The notes beneath the pieces were generated by a model. It searched no databases. It was given only the letters and a program-made list of their open reading frames with translations, and was not told the DNA's origin. This document shows positions 1 to 9,554 of a stretch of DNA of 64,000 nucleotides, piece by piece; position 1 is the stretch's first letter, and each line of letters opens with the position of its first letter. The position numbers and the translations under genes were made by a program. The stretch is taken from positions 62,001-126,000 of the forward strand of contig JAFKEW010000042.1 of the NCBI GenBank assembly GCA_017308375.1, in the 5' to 3' direction. The DNA comes from Alphaproteobacteria bacterium (GTDB lineage: Bacteria > Pseudomonadota > Alphaproteobacteria > Micropepsales > Micropepsaceae).

Positions 1-1000
1 GCCGCTTCATGAAATGCGAGACCAGAAGCGGAATATCGTCGCGCCGTTCCGCCAGCGACGGCACACGCACCGGCACCACATTCAGCCGGTGATAAAGATC
101 CTCGCGGAAACGGCCATTGGCGATTTCGACATGCAGATCGCGGGTGGAGGACGAAACCACCCGCACATCGACCTGAACCCGTGTGTTGCCGCCAAGGCGC
201 AGGAATGTCTGATCGACCAGAACGCGCAAAACCTTGCCCTGTGTTTCGAGCGGCATGTCAGCGATCTCGTCGAGATAAAGCGTGCCGTTATGCGCGAGTT
301 CCAGCAGCCCAGTCTTGCGCGGGGAATCCGCCTGTTCAACGCCGAACAATTCGGCCTCGATATGGGCGGGAGACATGTTGGCGCAATTGACGGCGACAAA
401 GGCATTGCCGGCACGGCGCGAACGCGCATGGATCAAACGCGCCACCACCTCCTTGCCGGAACCGGACGGGCCGGTGATCATCACGCGGCTGCCGGCGGGG
501 GCAATCTTGTCCACCATCTGGCGGACTTGCGAGATGGCGGAGGAAACACCGACAAGCTCGGCATCATCGCCGGCCTTCAGTTTCAGCTCCTGAACTTCAC
601 GGCGCAGGCGTGCGGCTTCCAGCGCGCGGCCCACCACATGGATCAGGCGGTCCGACTTGAACGGCTTTTCGATAAAGTCATAGGCGCCCTTCTTGATCGA
701 GGCGACCGCGGTTTCGATGGTGCCATGGCCGCTGATCATCACCACAGGCAGATCGGGATGTTCCTGCTTGATCTGGTCCAGCACCTGTATCCCATCGAGC
801 CTGCTGCCTTGCAGCCAGATGTCGAGCACTAACAGACGCGGGCGGCGATGGCGTACGGCTTCAAGCGCGCCGTCGCTATCGGATGCGACACGGGTCTCAT
901 AGCCCTCATCGTGCAAAATACCCGCGATCAGATCGCGAATATCGTCTTCATCATCCACGATGAGAATTTCAGGCGCGATCAACGACCCGTACTTGCTCAT
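1..1000 (-). CDS. ntrX: NtrX nitrogen/redox response regulator, 3' end beyond window
   Basis: Cytoplasmic response regulator paired with the NtrY kinase. About 333 residues are visible and the C-terminal DNA-binding part runs off the left edge. The receiver domain (residues about 10-125) has the acidic pair in ILIVDDEDD and the phospho-acceptor Asp60 in LLVLDIW. An AAA+ domain follows with Walker A GPSGSGKE and Walker B LYLDEIAD. The sigma-54 contact loop GAFTGA is absent (GVEQADSPRKTG in its place), as is usual for NtrX, so it probably does not act as a classical sigma-54 activator. The ATG at 1000 lies inside the end of ntrY (32-base overlap), implying translational coupling. Confidence 0.95.
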   Translation of the reverse strand, partial: MSKYGSLIAPEILIVDDEDDIRDLIAGILHDEGYETRVASDSDGALEAVRHRRPRLLVLDIWLQGSRLDGIQVLDQIKQEHPDLPVVMISGHGTIETAVASIKKGAYDFIEKPFKSDRLIHVVGRALEAARLRREVQELKLKAGDDAELVGVSSAISQVRQMVDKIAPAGSRVMITGPSGSGKEVVARLIHARSRRAGNAFVAVNCANMSPAHIEAELFGVEQADSPRKTGLLELAHNGTLYLDEIADMPLETQGKVLRVLVDQTFLRLGGNTRVQVDVRVVSSSTRDLHVEIANGRFREDLYHRLNVVPVRVPSLAERRDDIPLLVSHFMKR

Positions 1001-3242
1001 CCGTCACTCCCTTTTGATCCAGAGTTTTCTGACGCAGCGGAAAAACCAGCCGGATTTCGGCCCCCGAGGTTTCATCGGCAGCATCGCCGATGTGGATCTC
1101 GCCGCCATGGTCTTCCACAATCTTGCGTACGATGGCCAACCCCAGCCCGGTCCCCTTCACCCGTGTGGTGACATAAGGTTCCGTCAGCCTGTGGCGATGT
1201 TGTGGCGGAAGACCGATCCCATTGTCGCAGACGGTAAACGCGATCTGCTGTCCATCCTCGGTAAGGCGCACGCGCACGCGGCCCGGCGTATCGTCACCTT
1301 CGGTCTGGCGCGCGGCAATCGCTTCCGCCGCATTCTTCAGCACATTGGTCAGTGCCTGCGATACCAGGCGGCCATCGCATTCAATGTAAACCGGTTCGCG
1401 CGGCGCCTGGCTCTCAAACGTCACGCTCGGATGAGCAACACGCTGGAGGAATATGGCCTGGGTCAAAAGCTCCTGCGCGCTCTCGCGCCGCATCTTGGGC
1501 GACGGCATCCGCGCAAAGGAGGAGAATTCATCCACCATGCGCCCGATGTCGCCCACCTGACGGATGATGGTGTCGGTGCATTGCGCAAAAATATCGGGAT
1601 CGGTGGTGACCTCGCGGCCATATTTGCGCTTCAACCGCTCTGCCGAAAGTTGAATGGGCGTAAGCGGATTCTTGATTTCATGAGCGATGCGGCGCGCCAC
1701 ATCGGCCCAGGCGGCGGTGCGTTGCGCCGAAATCAGATCGGTGATGTCGTCGAACGTCACCACATAACCGCCGCCATCGGCGCCCTGCTCGCTCGCCACC
1801 TGCACACTCAGATTGCGCACCGTGGCGCCGCGGTTGAGCGTGGCCTCGCCGCTGGCGCGGCCCACAGGTTCCTGAATCGCACGGCGGATCAGGGCGGCAA
1901 ATTCCGGCACGGCCTGTGAGTAATGGCGGCCCTCCACCTCGTCCGGCTCTGCATTCAGAAGGCGCTGGGCCATGCGATTAACAATGGTCACAGTGCCTTC
2001 GGAATCGAGGCCGACAACACCGGCGCTGACACCGGCCAGCACCGCTTCGGTGAAACGGCGGCGTTCGTCGATCTGACGGCTTGCGGCGACAAGGGCTTCG
2101 CGCTGGGCGCTCAACTGGCTCGTCATACGATTGAAGGTGCGGCTTAGAACGCCGACTTCATCGTCGTCACGCTCGATCTCCACCTGCGCTTTCAGATCGC
2201 CTTCCGAAACGCGTTCGGAAGCCTCGATCAGCCGTGAAATCGGCCGCACCAGTTTGTTCGCCGCCCACAAACCGGCCCACACCGCCGCCAGCAGGATGAC
2301 CAGCGAGACGACGCCATAAAGCACCGCGAAGATGAGTTGAACCTCGCCGCGGTTCTTGCTCAACCGGTTATATTCCGAAACCGCGTCAATGGTGCGCTGC
2401 TGGTGGGCCAGCACTTCCGGGTCAATCGCGCGCGCCACCAGAAGATAGGCATCGACAAAGGCGTCGAGCTTCACCATGGCACGAACCAGATTGTCATTGG
2501 AATCGGTCAGCACCACTACCTGACCCTGTGCCGCTTCCGCTATCGCCTTGGCCGATGGTGCAGCGTAGTCCGGCATCGAGGGGAGTTTCGCACTGGCAAG
2601 AACCCGGCCGGAGGAATCGATCACGAACACGGCGGGCAGCGCGCGGACCGATGCCTGTGTCACCAGATAGTCGGTGAAGCGCTTGCGGGTGTCGCCACCG
2701 TCCTTCTGCTGGATCAAAGGCGCGGCACGGTCGATGTCATAAGCCATGGCGAGGATGTCGCCACGGATCACCTGGCGATGTTCCTCCACATAAGCGCGCG
2801 CAACGCTGACCGAGTTTTCCAGCGCCGCCTTCACCCGCTCGGAGAACCACGCCTCCACACCCAGGTTCAGCGTCACGGCGGCAAACACCGCCACAAAGAT
2901 CGCCGGCAGCACCGCAACCGTGCTGAACATCGCGACAAGGCGCACATGCAGCCGGGCACCCGCGGTGCCGGAGCGCCGTGCACTCCACAACCGCACCAGC
3001 CGCCAGGCAACCAGCGCGCCCAAGGTGAGCACCAGGGTCAGATTGACGAGAAGCAGGACCACCAGGCCGGTCGGCGTCGGGTTATAGGGAACCAGCCCGG
3101 TAATGATGGCATAGGTCGCAGCGCCGGAGGCGATCGCCATCAAGCCGACCGCGAACGCCAGCAGCGAAGGCCGGGAGACCGCCTGAAGAATGGCCAATAT
3201 CCCGCCTTTTGCGGGCATATCCACGGTATTGCTCGCGGCCAT
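969..3242 (-). CDS. ntrY: NtrY membrane sensor histidine kinase
   Basis: Membrane histidine kinase that phosphorylates NtrX in nitrogen and redox control. The open frame extends to 3338. The ATG at 3242 (MAASNTVDMPAKG) is preferred because the upstream residues do not look like an NtrY N-terminus; that gives about 757 residues. The order is: N-terminal hydrophobic segments, a periplasmic sensor stretch, another membrane segment (VSLVILLAAVWAGLWAA), HAMP (KLVRPISRLIEASERVSEGD), PAS, the H-box ([20 protein letters not shown]), and the N, G1 and G2 boxes (NVLKNAAEAI, DNGIGLP, GTGLGLAI). It lies 139 bases after ntrC and overlaps ntrX, in the usual ntrBC-ntrYX order. Confidence 0.95.
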   Translation of the reverse strand: MAASNTVDMPAKGGILAILQAVSRPSLLAFAVGLMAIASGAATYAIITGLVPYNPTPTGLVVLLLVNLTLVLTLGALVAWRLVRLWSARRSGTAGARLHVRLVAMFSTVAVLPAIFVAVFAAVTLNLGVEAWFSERVKAALENSVSVARAYVEEHRQVIRGDILAMAYDIDRAAPLIQQKDGGDTRKRFTDYLVTQASVRALPAVFVIDSSGRVLASAKLPSMPDYAAPSAKAIAEAAQGQVVVLTDSNDNLVRAMVKLDAFVDAYLLVARAIDPEVLAHQQRTIDAVSEYNRLSKNRGEVQLIFAVLYGVVSLVILLAAVWAGLWAANKLVRPISRLIEASERVSEGDLKAQVEIERDDDEVGVLSRTFNRMTSQLSAQREALVAASRQIDERRRFTEAVLAGVSAGVVGLDSEGTVTIVNRMAQRLLNAEPDEVEGRHYSQAVPEFAALIRRAIQEPVGRASGEATLNRGATVRNLSVQVASEQGADGGGYVVTFDDITDLISAQRTAAWADVARRIAHEIKNPLTPIQLSAERLKRKYGREVTTDPDIFAQCTDTIIRQVGDIGRMVDEFSSFARMPSPKMRRESAQELLTQAIFLQRVAHPSVTFESQAPREPVYIECDGRLVSQALTNVLKNAAEAIAARQTEGDDTPGRVRVRLTEDGQQIAFTVCDNGIGLPPQHRHRLTEPYVTTRVKGTGLGLAIVRKIVEDHGGEIHIGDAADETSGAEIRLVFPLRQKTLDQKGVTDEQVRVVDRA

Positions 3243-3381
3243 CAAGGTCCCGTTCTGGAAGCCTTCAGGAAGCCTTGAACCCGCAAACGCCACCGCGCAG
3301 GCCCTTGGCAAATCATGGTCAGTGTAGCCAAGCCACATCCTGTTGCAAGAATACAGCGCCCGGCCGTGACCATCGATAAAT

Positions 3382-4827
3382 TCAGTCGGTTTTGAGGCCC
3401 CGTATCACTTCCAGACCAAGGTCCCGGATCTTCTTGCGCAAGGTATTGCGGTTCAGGCCCAGAAGATGCGCCGCTTTGATCTGGTTGCCGCGGGTGGCGG
3501 CAAGGCAGATCGAGATCAGCGGCCGCTCCACCTCCGTCAGCACGCGATCATAAAGGCCGGGTGGTGGCAGCCCATCGCCCTGCGAGCGGAAATATTGTGC
3601 GAGATAACGCTCCGCCGCCGTGGCCAGCGAACCGGGCGCATCGTCGCTTTCCACCATCACGGCCGGTTCGCGCAATTCGGCGGCAATCACGTTGGCCGGA
3701 ATATCTTCGCCCGCGTGCAAAACCGCGAGCCGCCGCACCAGATTTTCCAGTTCGCGCACATTGCCCGGCCAACGGTAATGCTTCATCAGGTCAAGGCCTT
3801 CGGCATCGAGATTCTTGACCGGCAGGCCCTCCTCCTCCGCCTTGCGCAGGAAATGGCGGACGAGATCGGGAATGTCCTCCGTCCGCTCGCGCAGGGGCGG
3901 CAGGCGCAGCGGCACCACATTCAGCCGGTAATAGAGGTCTTCGCGGAACAGCCCCTGATGAATGAGCTGACGCAGATCGCGGTTTGTGGCCGCGATAATA
4001 CGCACATCGGTCCTGATCGCGACGCGGCCGCCAACCGCGGTGTATTCGCCCTGCTGCAACACGCGCAGCAGCCGGGTTTGCGCATCGAGCGGCATGTCGC
4101 CGATTTCGTCGAGGAACAGGGTGCCGCCCTCAGCCTGTTCAAAGCGGCCGACACCGCGTGCGGTGGCGCCGGTAAAGGCGCCGCGCTCATGCCCGAACAA
4201 CTCACTTTCCACCAATTCCTTCGGGATGGCGGCCATATTCACGGCCACGAAGGGACCATGGCGGCGCTTGCCGTAATCATGCAGGGCGCGGGCCACCAGT
4301 TCCTTGCCGGTGCCGGATTCCCCCATGATGGTCACGGTCAGATCGGTCTGCGTCAGCCGCGCAATGGTGCGGTAGATTTCCTGCATCGCGGGCGAACGCC
4401 CGATCAACGGCAGGCGGTCATCGCTGTTCTCCGCCGCACTGCCATTGTTGCGTTTGGTCTGCGGCGCGGCCAGTGCGCGCTGCACCACCGCGATCAGTTC
4501 GCGCAGATCGAATGGCTTGGGCAGATATTCAAAGGCACCACGCTCCGCCGCCGTGATCGCGGTGAGAAGCGTGTTCTGCGCACTCATCACCACCACCGGC
4601 AGATCGGGGCGTGTGCGCTTGATGCGCGGGATCAGGTCGAAGCCGTTTTCATCCGGCAGCACCACATCGGAGATGACGAGATTGCCCTCGCCCGAGGCAA
4701 CCCAGCGCCACAGGCCAGCCGCGCTGCCCGTGGTGCGCACATCATAACCGGCGCGCCCCAGCGCCTGATTGAGCACGGTGCGGATGGCGGCGTCGTCGTC
4801 GGCGACGAGAATGGTTCCGGCGGGCAT
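3382..4827 (-). CDS. ntrC: NtrC sigma-54-dependent response regulator
   Basis: Transcription activator of nitrogen-assimilation genes at sigma-54 promoters, 481 residues, the usual length. The receiver domain has Asp54 ([13 protein letters not shown]). The central AAA+ domain has Walker A GESGTGKE, an intact GAFTGA loop ([14 protein letters not shown]) and Walker B LFLDEIGD. The C-terminus carries a Fis-type helix-turn-helix ([20 protein letters not shown]). Its ATG shares one base with the ntrB stop codon (TAATG), so the two are translationally coupled. The intact GAFTGA contrasts with NtrX encoded 2.4 kb downstream. Confidence 0.97.
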   Translation of the reverse strand: MPAGTILVADDDAAIRTVLNQALGRAGYDVRTTGSAAGLWRWVASGEGNLVISDVVLPDENGFDLIPRIKRTRPDLPVVVMSAQNTLLTAITAAERGAFEYLPKPFDLRELIAVVQRALAAPQTKRNNGSAAENSDDRLPLIGRSPAMQEIYRTIARLTQTDLTVTIMGESGTGKELVARALHDYGKRRHGPFVAVNMAAIPKELVESELFGHERGAFTGATARGVGRFEQAEGGTLFLDEIGDMPLDAQTRLLRVLQQGEYTAVGGRVAIRTDVRIIAATNRDLRQLIHQGLFREDLYYRLNVVPLRLPPLRERTEDIPDLVRHFLRKAEEEGLPVKNLDAEGLDLMKHYRWPGNVRELENLVRRLAVLHAGEDIPANVIAAELREPAVMVESDDAPGSLATAAERYLAQYFRSQGDGLPPPGLYDRVLTEVERPLISICLAATRGNQIKAAHLLGLNRNTLRKKIRDLGLEVIRGLKTD

Positions 4828-5930
4828 TACACAGTGCCTCCTTCGCTGGGGGCCATTGGAAGAAGTATGCGGAAGACGGTGCGGCGCGGGATCGATTCAC
4901 ATTCGATCACACCGCCATGGTCGCCCACGATCTTGGCCACCAGCGGCAGACCGAGGCCGGAGCCGTGCGGCTTTGCGGTGACGAAAGGATCGAAAATATG
5001 TGGCATCAGATCGGTGGAGATACCGCTGCCATTGTCGCGCACGGTCACTTCCAGCGGCAGGCTCAACCGTTCGCCGGAAACCGGCGCGCTGACCCGCACG
5101 CCGGGACGATAGGCGGTGGTCAACGTGATCTCGCCACCGGCATCGGGCAGCGCATCGCTCGCGTTGCGCACCAGATTGAGGAACACCTGAATCAATTGAT
5201 CACGGTCGCCCAGCACCGGCGGCAGTGAGGGGTCGAATTGTTCGCTGAACGGCACGCCGCGCGCGAAACTGGTTTCGGCCACCTTGCGCACACGGTCCAG
5301 CACTTCGTGGATGTTGACCGGCGCGCGGGGCAGATTGCGGGTGTCGCCAAAATCCTCCATCCGGTCGATCAGGGTGCGGATGCGGTCTGCCTCCGAACAG
5401 ATCAGTTCGGTCAGATTGCGTTCGGAAGGCGGCACCGCCTCCTCCAGCAATTGTGCGGCGCCGCGAATGCCGGCCAGCGGATTTTTGATTTCGTGCGCCA
5501 TCACCGCCGCCATGCCGTGCATTGAACGCACGGCGCCACGATGCAGAAGCTGACGGTCGATGCGTTGCGCGAGACTGCGTTCCTGCAGCGTGAGGATGAC
5601 GGCACCTTCGGGATCGGGCACCGGTGTTGCGGTGACATCGGCAATGCGCTCGCCATAACGCGGCGTGGTCAGATCCATATCGCGTTCACCGGCAGAGGCG
5701 CCGCGTTCACGCACCTGCAACAAAAGCTGCAGCACCGGACTGCCGAACGGTACGATTTCATCCAGCCGCAATTTGGCGAGCGTGGCGGCGCCCATGTCGA
5801 AGAACTGCTCCGCCGCCGGATTGACGTAGAGGATTCGCTGACGCCGCCCGATCAGCAGAACAGGCATCGGGAGCGCCGCTGCAATCTGGGCCCCGATGCG
5901 ATCCGTGGTTAGCAATTCTGCATTGCTCAT
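4827..5930 (-). CDS. ntrB: NtrB nitrogen sensor histidine kinase
   Basis: Soluble histidine kinase/phosphatase that controls NtrC in response to PII, 367 residues. An N-terminal PAS domain (about 10-120, [20 protein letters not shown]) is followed by the H-box with His146 ([21 protein letters not shown]) and a HATPase_c domain ([29 protein letters not shown]). No membrane segment is present, as expected for NtrB. The gene is first in the visible ntrBC unit; in many alphaproteobacteria dusB precedes it, but here ispDF lies directly upstream in the divergent direction after a 103-base gap. Confidence 0.97.
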   Translation of the reverse strand: MSNAELLTTDRIGAQIAAALPMPVLLIGRRQRILYVNPAAEQFFDMGAATLAKLRLDEIVPFGSPVLQLLLQVRERGASAGERDMDLTTPRYGERIADVTATPVPDPEGAVILTLQERSLAQRIDRQLLHRGAVRSMHGMAAVMAHEIKNPLAGIRGAAQLLEEAVPPSERNLTELICSEADRIRTLIDRMEDFGDTRNLPRAPVNIHEVLDRVRKVAETSFARGVPFSEQFDPSLPPVLGDRDQLIQVFLNLVRNASDALPDAGGEITLTTAYRPGVRVSAPVSGERLSLPLEVTVRDNGSGISTDLMPHIFDPFVTAKPHGSGLGLPLVAKIVGDHGGVIECESIPRRTVFRILLPMAPSEGGTV

Positions 5931-6033
5931 AAAATAGGCATTTCAAGTATTGCATAATTCGTAAGCATATTAGGGCCGCAACGGCAGCCCGGCAAGGCTT
6001 GGCGGCGATGCCGGGCCTGAATAGGGTGGCGCC

Positions 6034-7179
6034 ATGGGCAGGGTAGCGATTCTGATCGTGGCAGGCGGACGCGGCCTCAGGGCCGGTGGCGGGATTCCGA
6101 AGCAATATCGGGATCTTGCCGGGCACTCCTTACTCCGTAGAACAATCGCGGCCTGCCTGGATGCCGCCGATCTGGTGCAGGTGGTGATCGGGCAAGGCGA
6201 CGAGGATGCCTATGCCAGGGCGGTGGAAGGGTTCACCCTCCTCCCGCCCACGCATGGTGGCGCGAACCGGCAGGAATCGGTTTGCCGCGGACTGGAGGCG
6301 CTGGAGCCGCACAAGCCCGAATTCGTCCTGATCCACGATGGCGCGCGGCCGCTGGTAACACCGGAATTGATCGGGCGGGTGATCGATATCCTGCGGAAGG
6401 GTGCCGATGCCGTGGTGCCGGTTCTGCCGGTAACCGACGCCCTCAAACGCGAAGGCAAACCCGGCGTACTGGAAGCGATTTCACGCGACGGGCTTTACCG
6501 GGCGCAGACGCCGCAGGGCTTCCGCTTTGACGCCATCCTCCGCGCCCATCGGGCCGAGCGTGGCCGCGAAGCGGTGGACGACATCGCGATTGCCGAAACG
6601 GCCGGGATGAAGGTGATGACGGTGGCCGGCGACGAAAGGAACATGAAGGTGACATCGGCCGACGATTTTGCCATTGCCGGGCGCCTGCTTGGCGCTCCGT
6701 TGCCGCGCACCGGCATGGGTTTCGATGCCCATCGTTTCGGGCCGGGCGATCACGTCTGGCTGTGCGGCATCCGCATCGCCCATTCGGCCGGATTGATCGG
6801 CCATTCCGATGCCGATGCGGGGCTGCACGCACTGACCGATGCGGTTCTGGGGGCGCTCGGCGCCGGTGATATCGGGCAGCACTTTCCACCCACGGACGAA
6901 CGCTGGCGCGGCGCCTCTTCCGACAAATTCCTGATCCATGCGCGCGATCTGGTGCGCGCGGCCGGTGGTGCAATCGTGCATTGCGACGTGACGGTGATCT
7001 GCGAGCGGCCGAAACTGTCACCGCATCGCGACGCCATGCGGGCGCGCATCGCCGAAATCCTGGAACTCGACATGTCCCGCGTCAGCGTGAAGGCGACCAC
7101 GACCGAAGGCATGGGCTTTACCGGGCGGCAGGAAGGCATTGCGGCACAGGCTGTCGCCACCATCGTTTTACCGTCCTGA
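6034..7179 (+). CDS. ispDF: Bifunctional IspD/IspF enzyme
   Basis: Fusion enzyme of the MEP isoprenoid pathway: the CDP-ME synthase (IspD) step and the MECDP synthase (IspF) step in one 381-residue polypeptide. The IspD half (about 1-222) shows the CTP-binding start [17 protein letters not shown] and IHDGARPLV. The IspF half begins near [11 protein letters not shown], with the metal-binding DAH and the [15 protein letters not shown] motif. The fusion is common in Alpha- and Epsilonproteobacteria. The gene is divergent from ntrB. With ispG at 28.3-29.4 kb, two loci of the same pathway fall in this window. Confidence 0.97.
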   Translation: MGRVAILIVAGGRGLRAGGGIPKQYRDLAGHSLLRRTIAACLDAADLVQVVIGQGDEDAYARAVEGFTLLPPTHGGANRQESVCRGLEALEPHKPEFVLIHDGARPLVTPELIGRVIDILRKGADAVVPVLPVTDALKREGKPGVLEAISRDGLYRAQTPQGFRFDAILRAHRAERGREAVDDIAIAETAGMKVMTVAGDERNMKVTSADDFAIAGRLLGAPLPRTGMGFDAHRFGPGDHVWLCGIRIAHSAGLIGHSDADAGLHALTDAVLGALGAGDIGQHFPPTDERWRGASSDKFLIHARDLVRAAGGAIVHCDVTVICERPKLSPHRDAMRARIAEILELDMSRVSVKATTTEGMGFTGRQEGIAAQAVATIVLPS

Positions 7180-7192
7180 TCGTGATGGCCTG

Positions 7193-7642
7193 ATGCTGGC
7201 GCGCCTGATCTCGACCTTTTTCGGCGTTGGCTATGCGCCATTTGCATCCGGCACCGCGGCCAGCATCGTCGCTCTGCCCTTCGCATGGCTCATCGCGCAC
7301 TATGGCGGGCCGGTTGTGCTCGCGCTTGCCGCCTTCGCGGCCTTCGGTGCCGGTGTGTGGAGTTGCGGCGTCTATATCCGCGAGAGTGCGAACAAGGACC
7401 CATCCGAATGCGTGATTGACGAGGTGGCGGGCCAATGGCTGGCCTGTGCCTTCGCGCCTTTGACGCTGCCGGGCTTCGCACTCGCCTTCGCACTGTTCCG
7501 GCTGTTCGACATCTTGAAGCCCTGGCCGGTCGGCCCGGCCGAAAAGGCACCCGGCGGACTTGGCGTGATGCTGGATGACATGGTGGCCGGATTGCTGGCC
7601 GGTGTTATTGTTCTTCTGCTGCATTTGGCGAAGGTGATCTGA
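7193..7642 (+). CDS. pgpA: Phosphatidylglycerophosphatase A family
   Basis: Membrane enzyme that dephosphorylates phosphatidylglycerophosphate in phosphatidylglycerol synthesis. 149 residues from the ATG at 7193 (MLARLISTFFGVGYAPFASGTAAS), chosen because it follows the ispDF stop by 13 bases and begins at the conserved family start; the frame is open further upstream. Conserved acidic motifs are visible: DPSECVIDEVAGQ and LFRLFDILKPWP, and near the end the GGLGVMLDDMVAG motif. Several hydrophobic segments fit an inner-membrane protein. Its stop overlaps the next start (TGATG), so ispDF-pgpA-pncC looks like one operon. Confidence 0.93.
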   Translation: MLARLISTFFGVGYAPFASGTAASIVALPFAWLIAHYGGPVVLALAAFAAFGAGVWSCGVYIRESANKDPSECVIDEVAGQWLACAFAPLTLPGFALAFALFRLFDILKPWPVGPAEKAPGGLGVMLDDMVAGLLAGVIVLLLHLAKVI

Positions 7643-8130
7643 TGTTTTCCGCACCGTTGTTACGTCTGGCCGAAGTGGTATTGATGGAGGCACGCGAAAA
7701 AAAGCTGCGCATCGCCACAGCGGAAAGCTGTACCGGCGGACTGATCGGCGGATTGTTGACGGAAATTCCCGGTTCGTCGGACGTGGTGGAGCGCGGCTTC
7801 ATCGTTTATTCCAACCGCGCCAAGTCTGACATGCTGGATGTGCCGGGCGACATGATCGCCGACATGGGCGCGGTATCGGAAGCCGTGGCGCGCGCGATGG
7901 CAGAAGGCGCTGTTGCCAATTCCAACGCCCATATGGCAGTGGCGGTGACGGGCGTCGCCGGGCCCGGCGGCGGCACACCATTGAAACCGGTGGGGCTGGT
8001 TCACATCGCAGCGGCGCGCGAAAACCGCAGCATTCTGCACGAGGCCCATCGTTTCGGGGATATTGGCCGCGGCGAAATCCGCATGAAGACTGTAGAGGCC
8101 GCTTTATTGCTGTTGCAGCGACTGTTGTGA
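7642..8130 (+). CDS. pncC: CinA C-terminal family nicotinamide-nucleotide amidase
   Basis: 162-residue stand-alone CinA C-terminal domain; such proteins deamidate nicotinamide mononucleotide in NAD salvage. Visible motifs are the ATAESCTGGLIGGLLTEIPGSS start with the conserved Ser-Cys-Thr, GFIVYSNRAKSDML, and AVTGVAGPGGGTPLKPVGLVHIA. Translation is coupled to pgpA by a one-base overlap. The end runs 27 bases into the 3' end of the convergent coq10-like gene. The activity is assigned by family and was not tested for this branch. Confidence 0.9.
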   Translation: MFSAPLLRLAEVVLMEAREKKLRIATAESCTGGLIGGLLTEIPGSSDVVERGFIVYSNRAKSDMLDVPGDMIADMGAVSEAVARAMAEGAVANSNAHMAVAVTGVAGPGGGTPLKPVGLVHIAAARENRSILHEAHRFGDIGRGEIRMKTVEAALLLLQRLL

Positions 8131-8565
8131 CAGCGCTTTCGCTCGCTTCTCGAACGCATCGGCCATCTTGAACAGCACACGCTCGAATGCCGCCCCGGCA
8201 ACCGCATTCAGGATGCGGCTCTTGAATTCAAAAGCGATCCGGAAATCCACCCGGCAGCCATTGGGCATCGGGGCGAAACGCCAATGGTTTTCCAGACGCC
8301 GGAACGGCCCCTTGCTCTGTTCCACATCAATGCTGCGCATGGCGGGATCGAGCACGACGCGGCTGGTATAGCGTTCGCGCAAACCATGATAGCCGACCAT
8401 CATTTCGGCCATCATGGTTTGGCGCGCCCCATCCTGGGCGCGGGACAGCACGCGCAGCCCCACGCACCAGGGAAGGAATTCCGGATAGCGCTCCACATCG
8501 GCGACGACCGCATACATCAGGTCTGCCGAATAGGGCAGGATCCGGGTTTCGCTATGTTCGGCCAA
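8104..8565 (-). CDS. Coq10/RatA-like START-domain protein
   Basis: 153-residue single-domain SRPBCC/START protein of the Coq10 (ubiquinone-binding) family, also called RatA in E. coli. The family signature is clear: YSADLMYAVVADVERYPEFLPWC at the N-terminus and RLENHWRFAP plus FKSRILNAVAGAAFERVLFKMADAFEKRA at the C-terminus. The alphaproteobacterial homologue usually sits directly after lipA; here a pirin gene lies between them. The likely role is ubiquinone binding or delivery to the respiratory chain; a RatA toxin role is less likely. It overlaps the convergent pncC by 27 bases. Confidence 0.9.
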   Translation of the reverse strand: MAEHSETRILPYSADLMYAVVADVERYPEFLPWCVGLRVLSRAQDGARQTMMAEMMVGYHGLRERYTSRVVLDPAMRSIDVEQSKGPFRRLENHWRFAPMPNGCRVDFRIAFEFKSRILNAVAGAAFERVLFKMADAFEKRAKALSQQSLQQQ

Positions 8566-8583
8566 CTGTGCCCCGCACGGCGG

Positions 8584-9450
8584 TTAGAAGCGGCCGGCGC
8601 GATAGTCGCTGATGGCCGCGTTGATCTCCGCCGCCGTGTTCATCACAAATGGACCATATTTGGCAATCGGTTCGCGCAACGGCTTACCGGCCACGACCAG
8701 AAACCGTGCCCCGGCCGCCTGTGCCGAAACGGACAGCGCACCATCGGCCGACAGCACGGCAATTTCGCCGTCCTTCACGCGGGTACCCTCCCCCTCCGGC
8801 CCGAACTGCGCCGAACCCTGAAAGACGAAGGCGAAGGCGTTATGCCCGTCCGGCAGCGGAATGGTTTGCTTGCCATAAGCCGGAATGGTGACATCTGCGA
8901 TGAAGGGGGCGGTGGCCCGCGCCGGTGCCGGGCCTTCCACGCCGTTCCAGCGGCCCGCGATCAGACGCGCCGTGGCGCCATCTTCCAGCGGCACATCGGG
9001 AATGGCGGTGGCGGCAATATCCCTGTACCAGGGATCGCGCATCTTTTCCGCCGCCGGCAGGTTGATCCAGAGCTGGAAGCCGAACAGGGCGCCATCGTTC
9101 TGCGCCGGCATTTCGGAGTGGACCACGCCGCGCCCTGCCGTCATCCATTGCACGCCACCGTCGCTGATCAGGCCTTTGCCGCCGTGACTGTCACGGTGCT
9201 GCATGCTGCCCTTGATCATGTAGCTGACGGTTTCGAAGCCGCGATGAGGATGTTCCGGAAAGCCCGCGATATAGCCCTTCGGATCGTCCGAACGGATCAC
9301 ATCCAGCATCAGAAGCGGATCGAGGTCAGGCAATTGCGGTGTGCCGATCATGCGGGTGAGCTTGACGCCCGCCCCATCTTCGGTCGGCATGCCCGGCAAT
9401 GTCTGCACCACACGGCGGGCGGTTTTCGTATTTTCTGCGGTCCTGGTCAT
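8584..9450 (-). CDS. Pirin family protein
   Basis: 288-residue bicupin of the pirin family. The start at 9450 is set by a near-perfect GGAGGT eight bases upstream; an in-frame ATG 45 bases further up lacks such a site. Iron-site residues are visible in the N-terminal cupin: FPEHPHRGFETVSYMIKGSMQHRDSHG followed by WMTAGRGVVHSEMP, giving the His/His/His/Glu set. The C-terminal half (PFVMNTAAEINAAISDYRAGRF) is the pirin C-domain. Pirins may act as quercetin dioxygenases or redox-sensitive co-regulators; no choice can be made here. It sits between lipA and the Coq10-like gene. Confidence 0.93.
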   Translation of the reverse strand: MTRTAENTKTARRVVQTLPGMPTEDGAGVKLTRMIGTPQLPDLDPLLMLDVIRSDDPKGYIAGFPEHPHRGFETVSYMIKGSMQHRDSHGGKGLISDGGVQWMTAGRGVVHSEMPAQNDGALFGFQLWINLPAAEKMRDPWYRDIAATAIPDVPLEDGATARLIAGRWNGVEGPAPARATAPFIADVTIPAYGKQTIPLPDGHNAFAFVFQGSAQFGPEGEGTRVKDGEIAVLSADGALSVSAQAAGARFLVVAGKPLREPIAKYGPFVMNTAAEINAAISDYRAGRF

Positions 9451-9527
9451 GAGTGACCTCCACGAATGGTTTCCGCTGTTATATGTGGCCGCCACCTGTT
9501 TCCAGAAGTCATACGAAGGGAAACATA

Positions 9528-9548
9528 CTGTTCGCGTTCTGCGAACAG
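9528..9548. other. Perfect hairpin between lipA and pirin
   Basis: An 8-base perfect inverted repeat, CTGTTCGC and GCGAACAG, separated by GTTCT. It lies just past the lipA stop (9555, minus strand) and about 80 bases upstream of the pirin start. The run after it on the minus strand (TATGTTTCCC) is only weakly T-rich, so it is either a poor terminator for lipA or an operator for the pirin gene. Confidence 0.45.
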
Positions 9549-9554
9549 GTGGAT

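Noticed and set aside
3466-5112. 548-codon plus-strand frame opposite ntrC/ntrB
   Set aside because: Shadow of conserved two-component genes; no independent start signals.
5940-5965. GGCAT ... TTGCAT resembling a sigma-54 promoter in the ntrB-ispDF gap
   Set aside because: The distance between the GG and GC elements does not fit the strict -24/-12 spacing.
9528-9548. LexA/SOS box
   Set aside because: Arms CTGTTCGC/GCGAACAG do not match the alphaproteobacterial GTTC-N7-GTTC nor the CTGT-N8-ACAG pattern.
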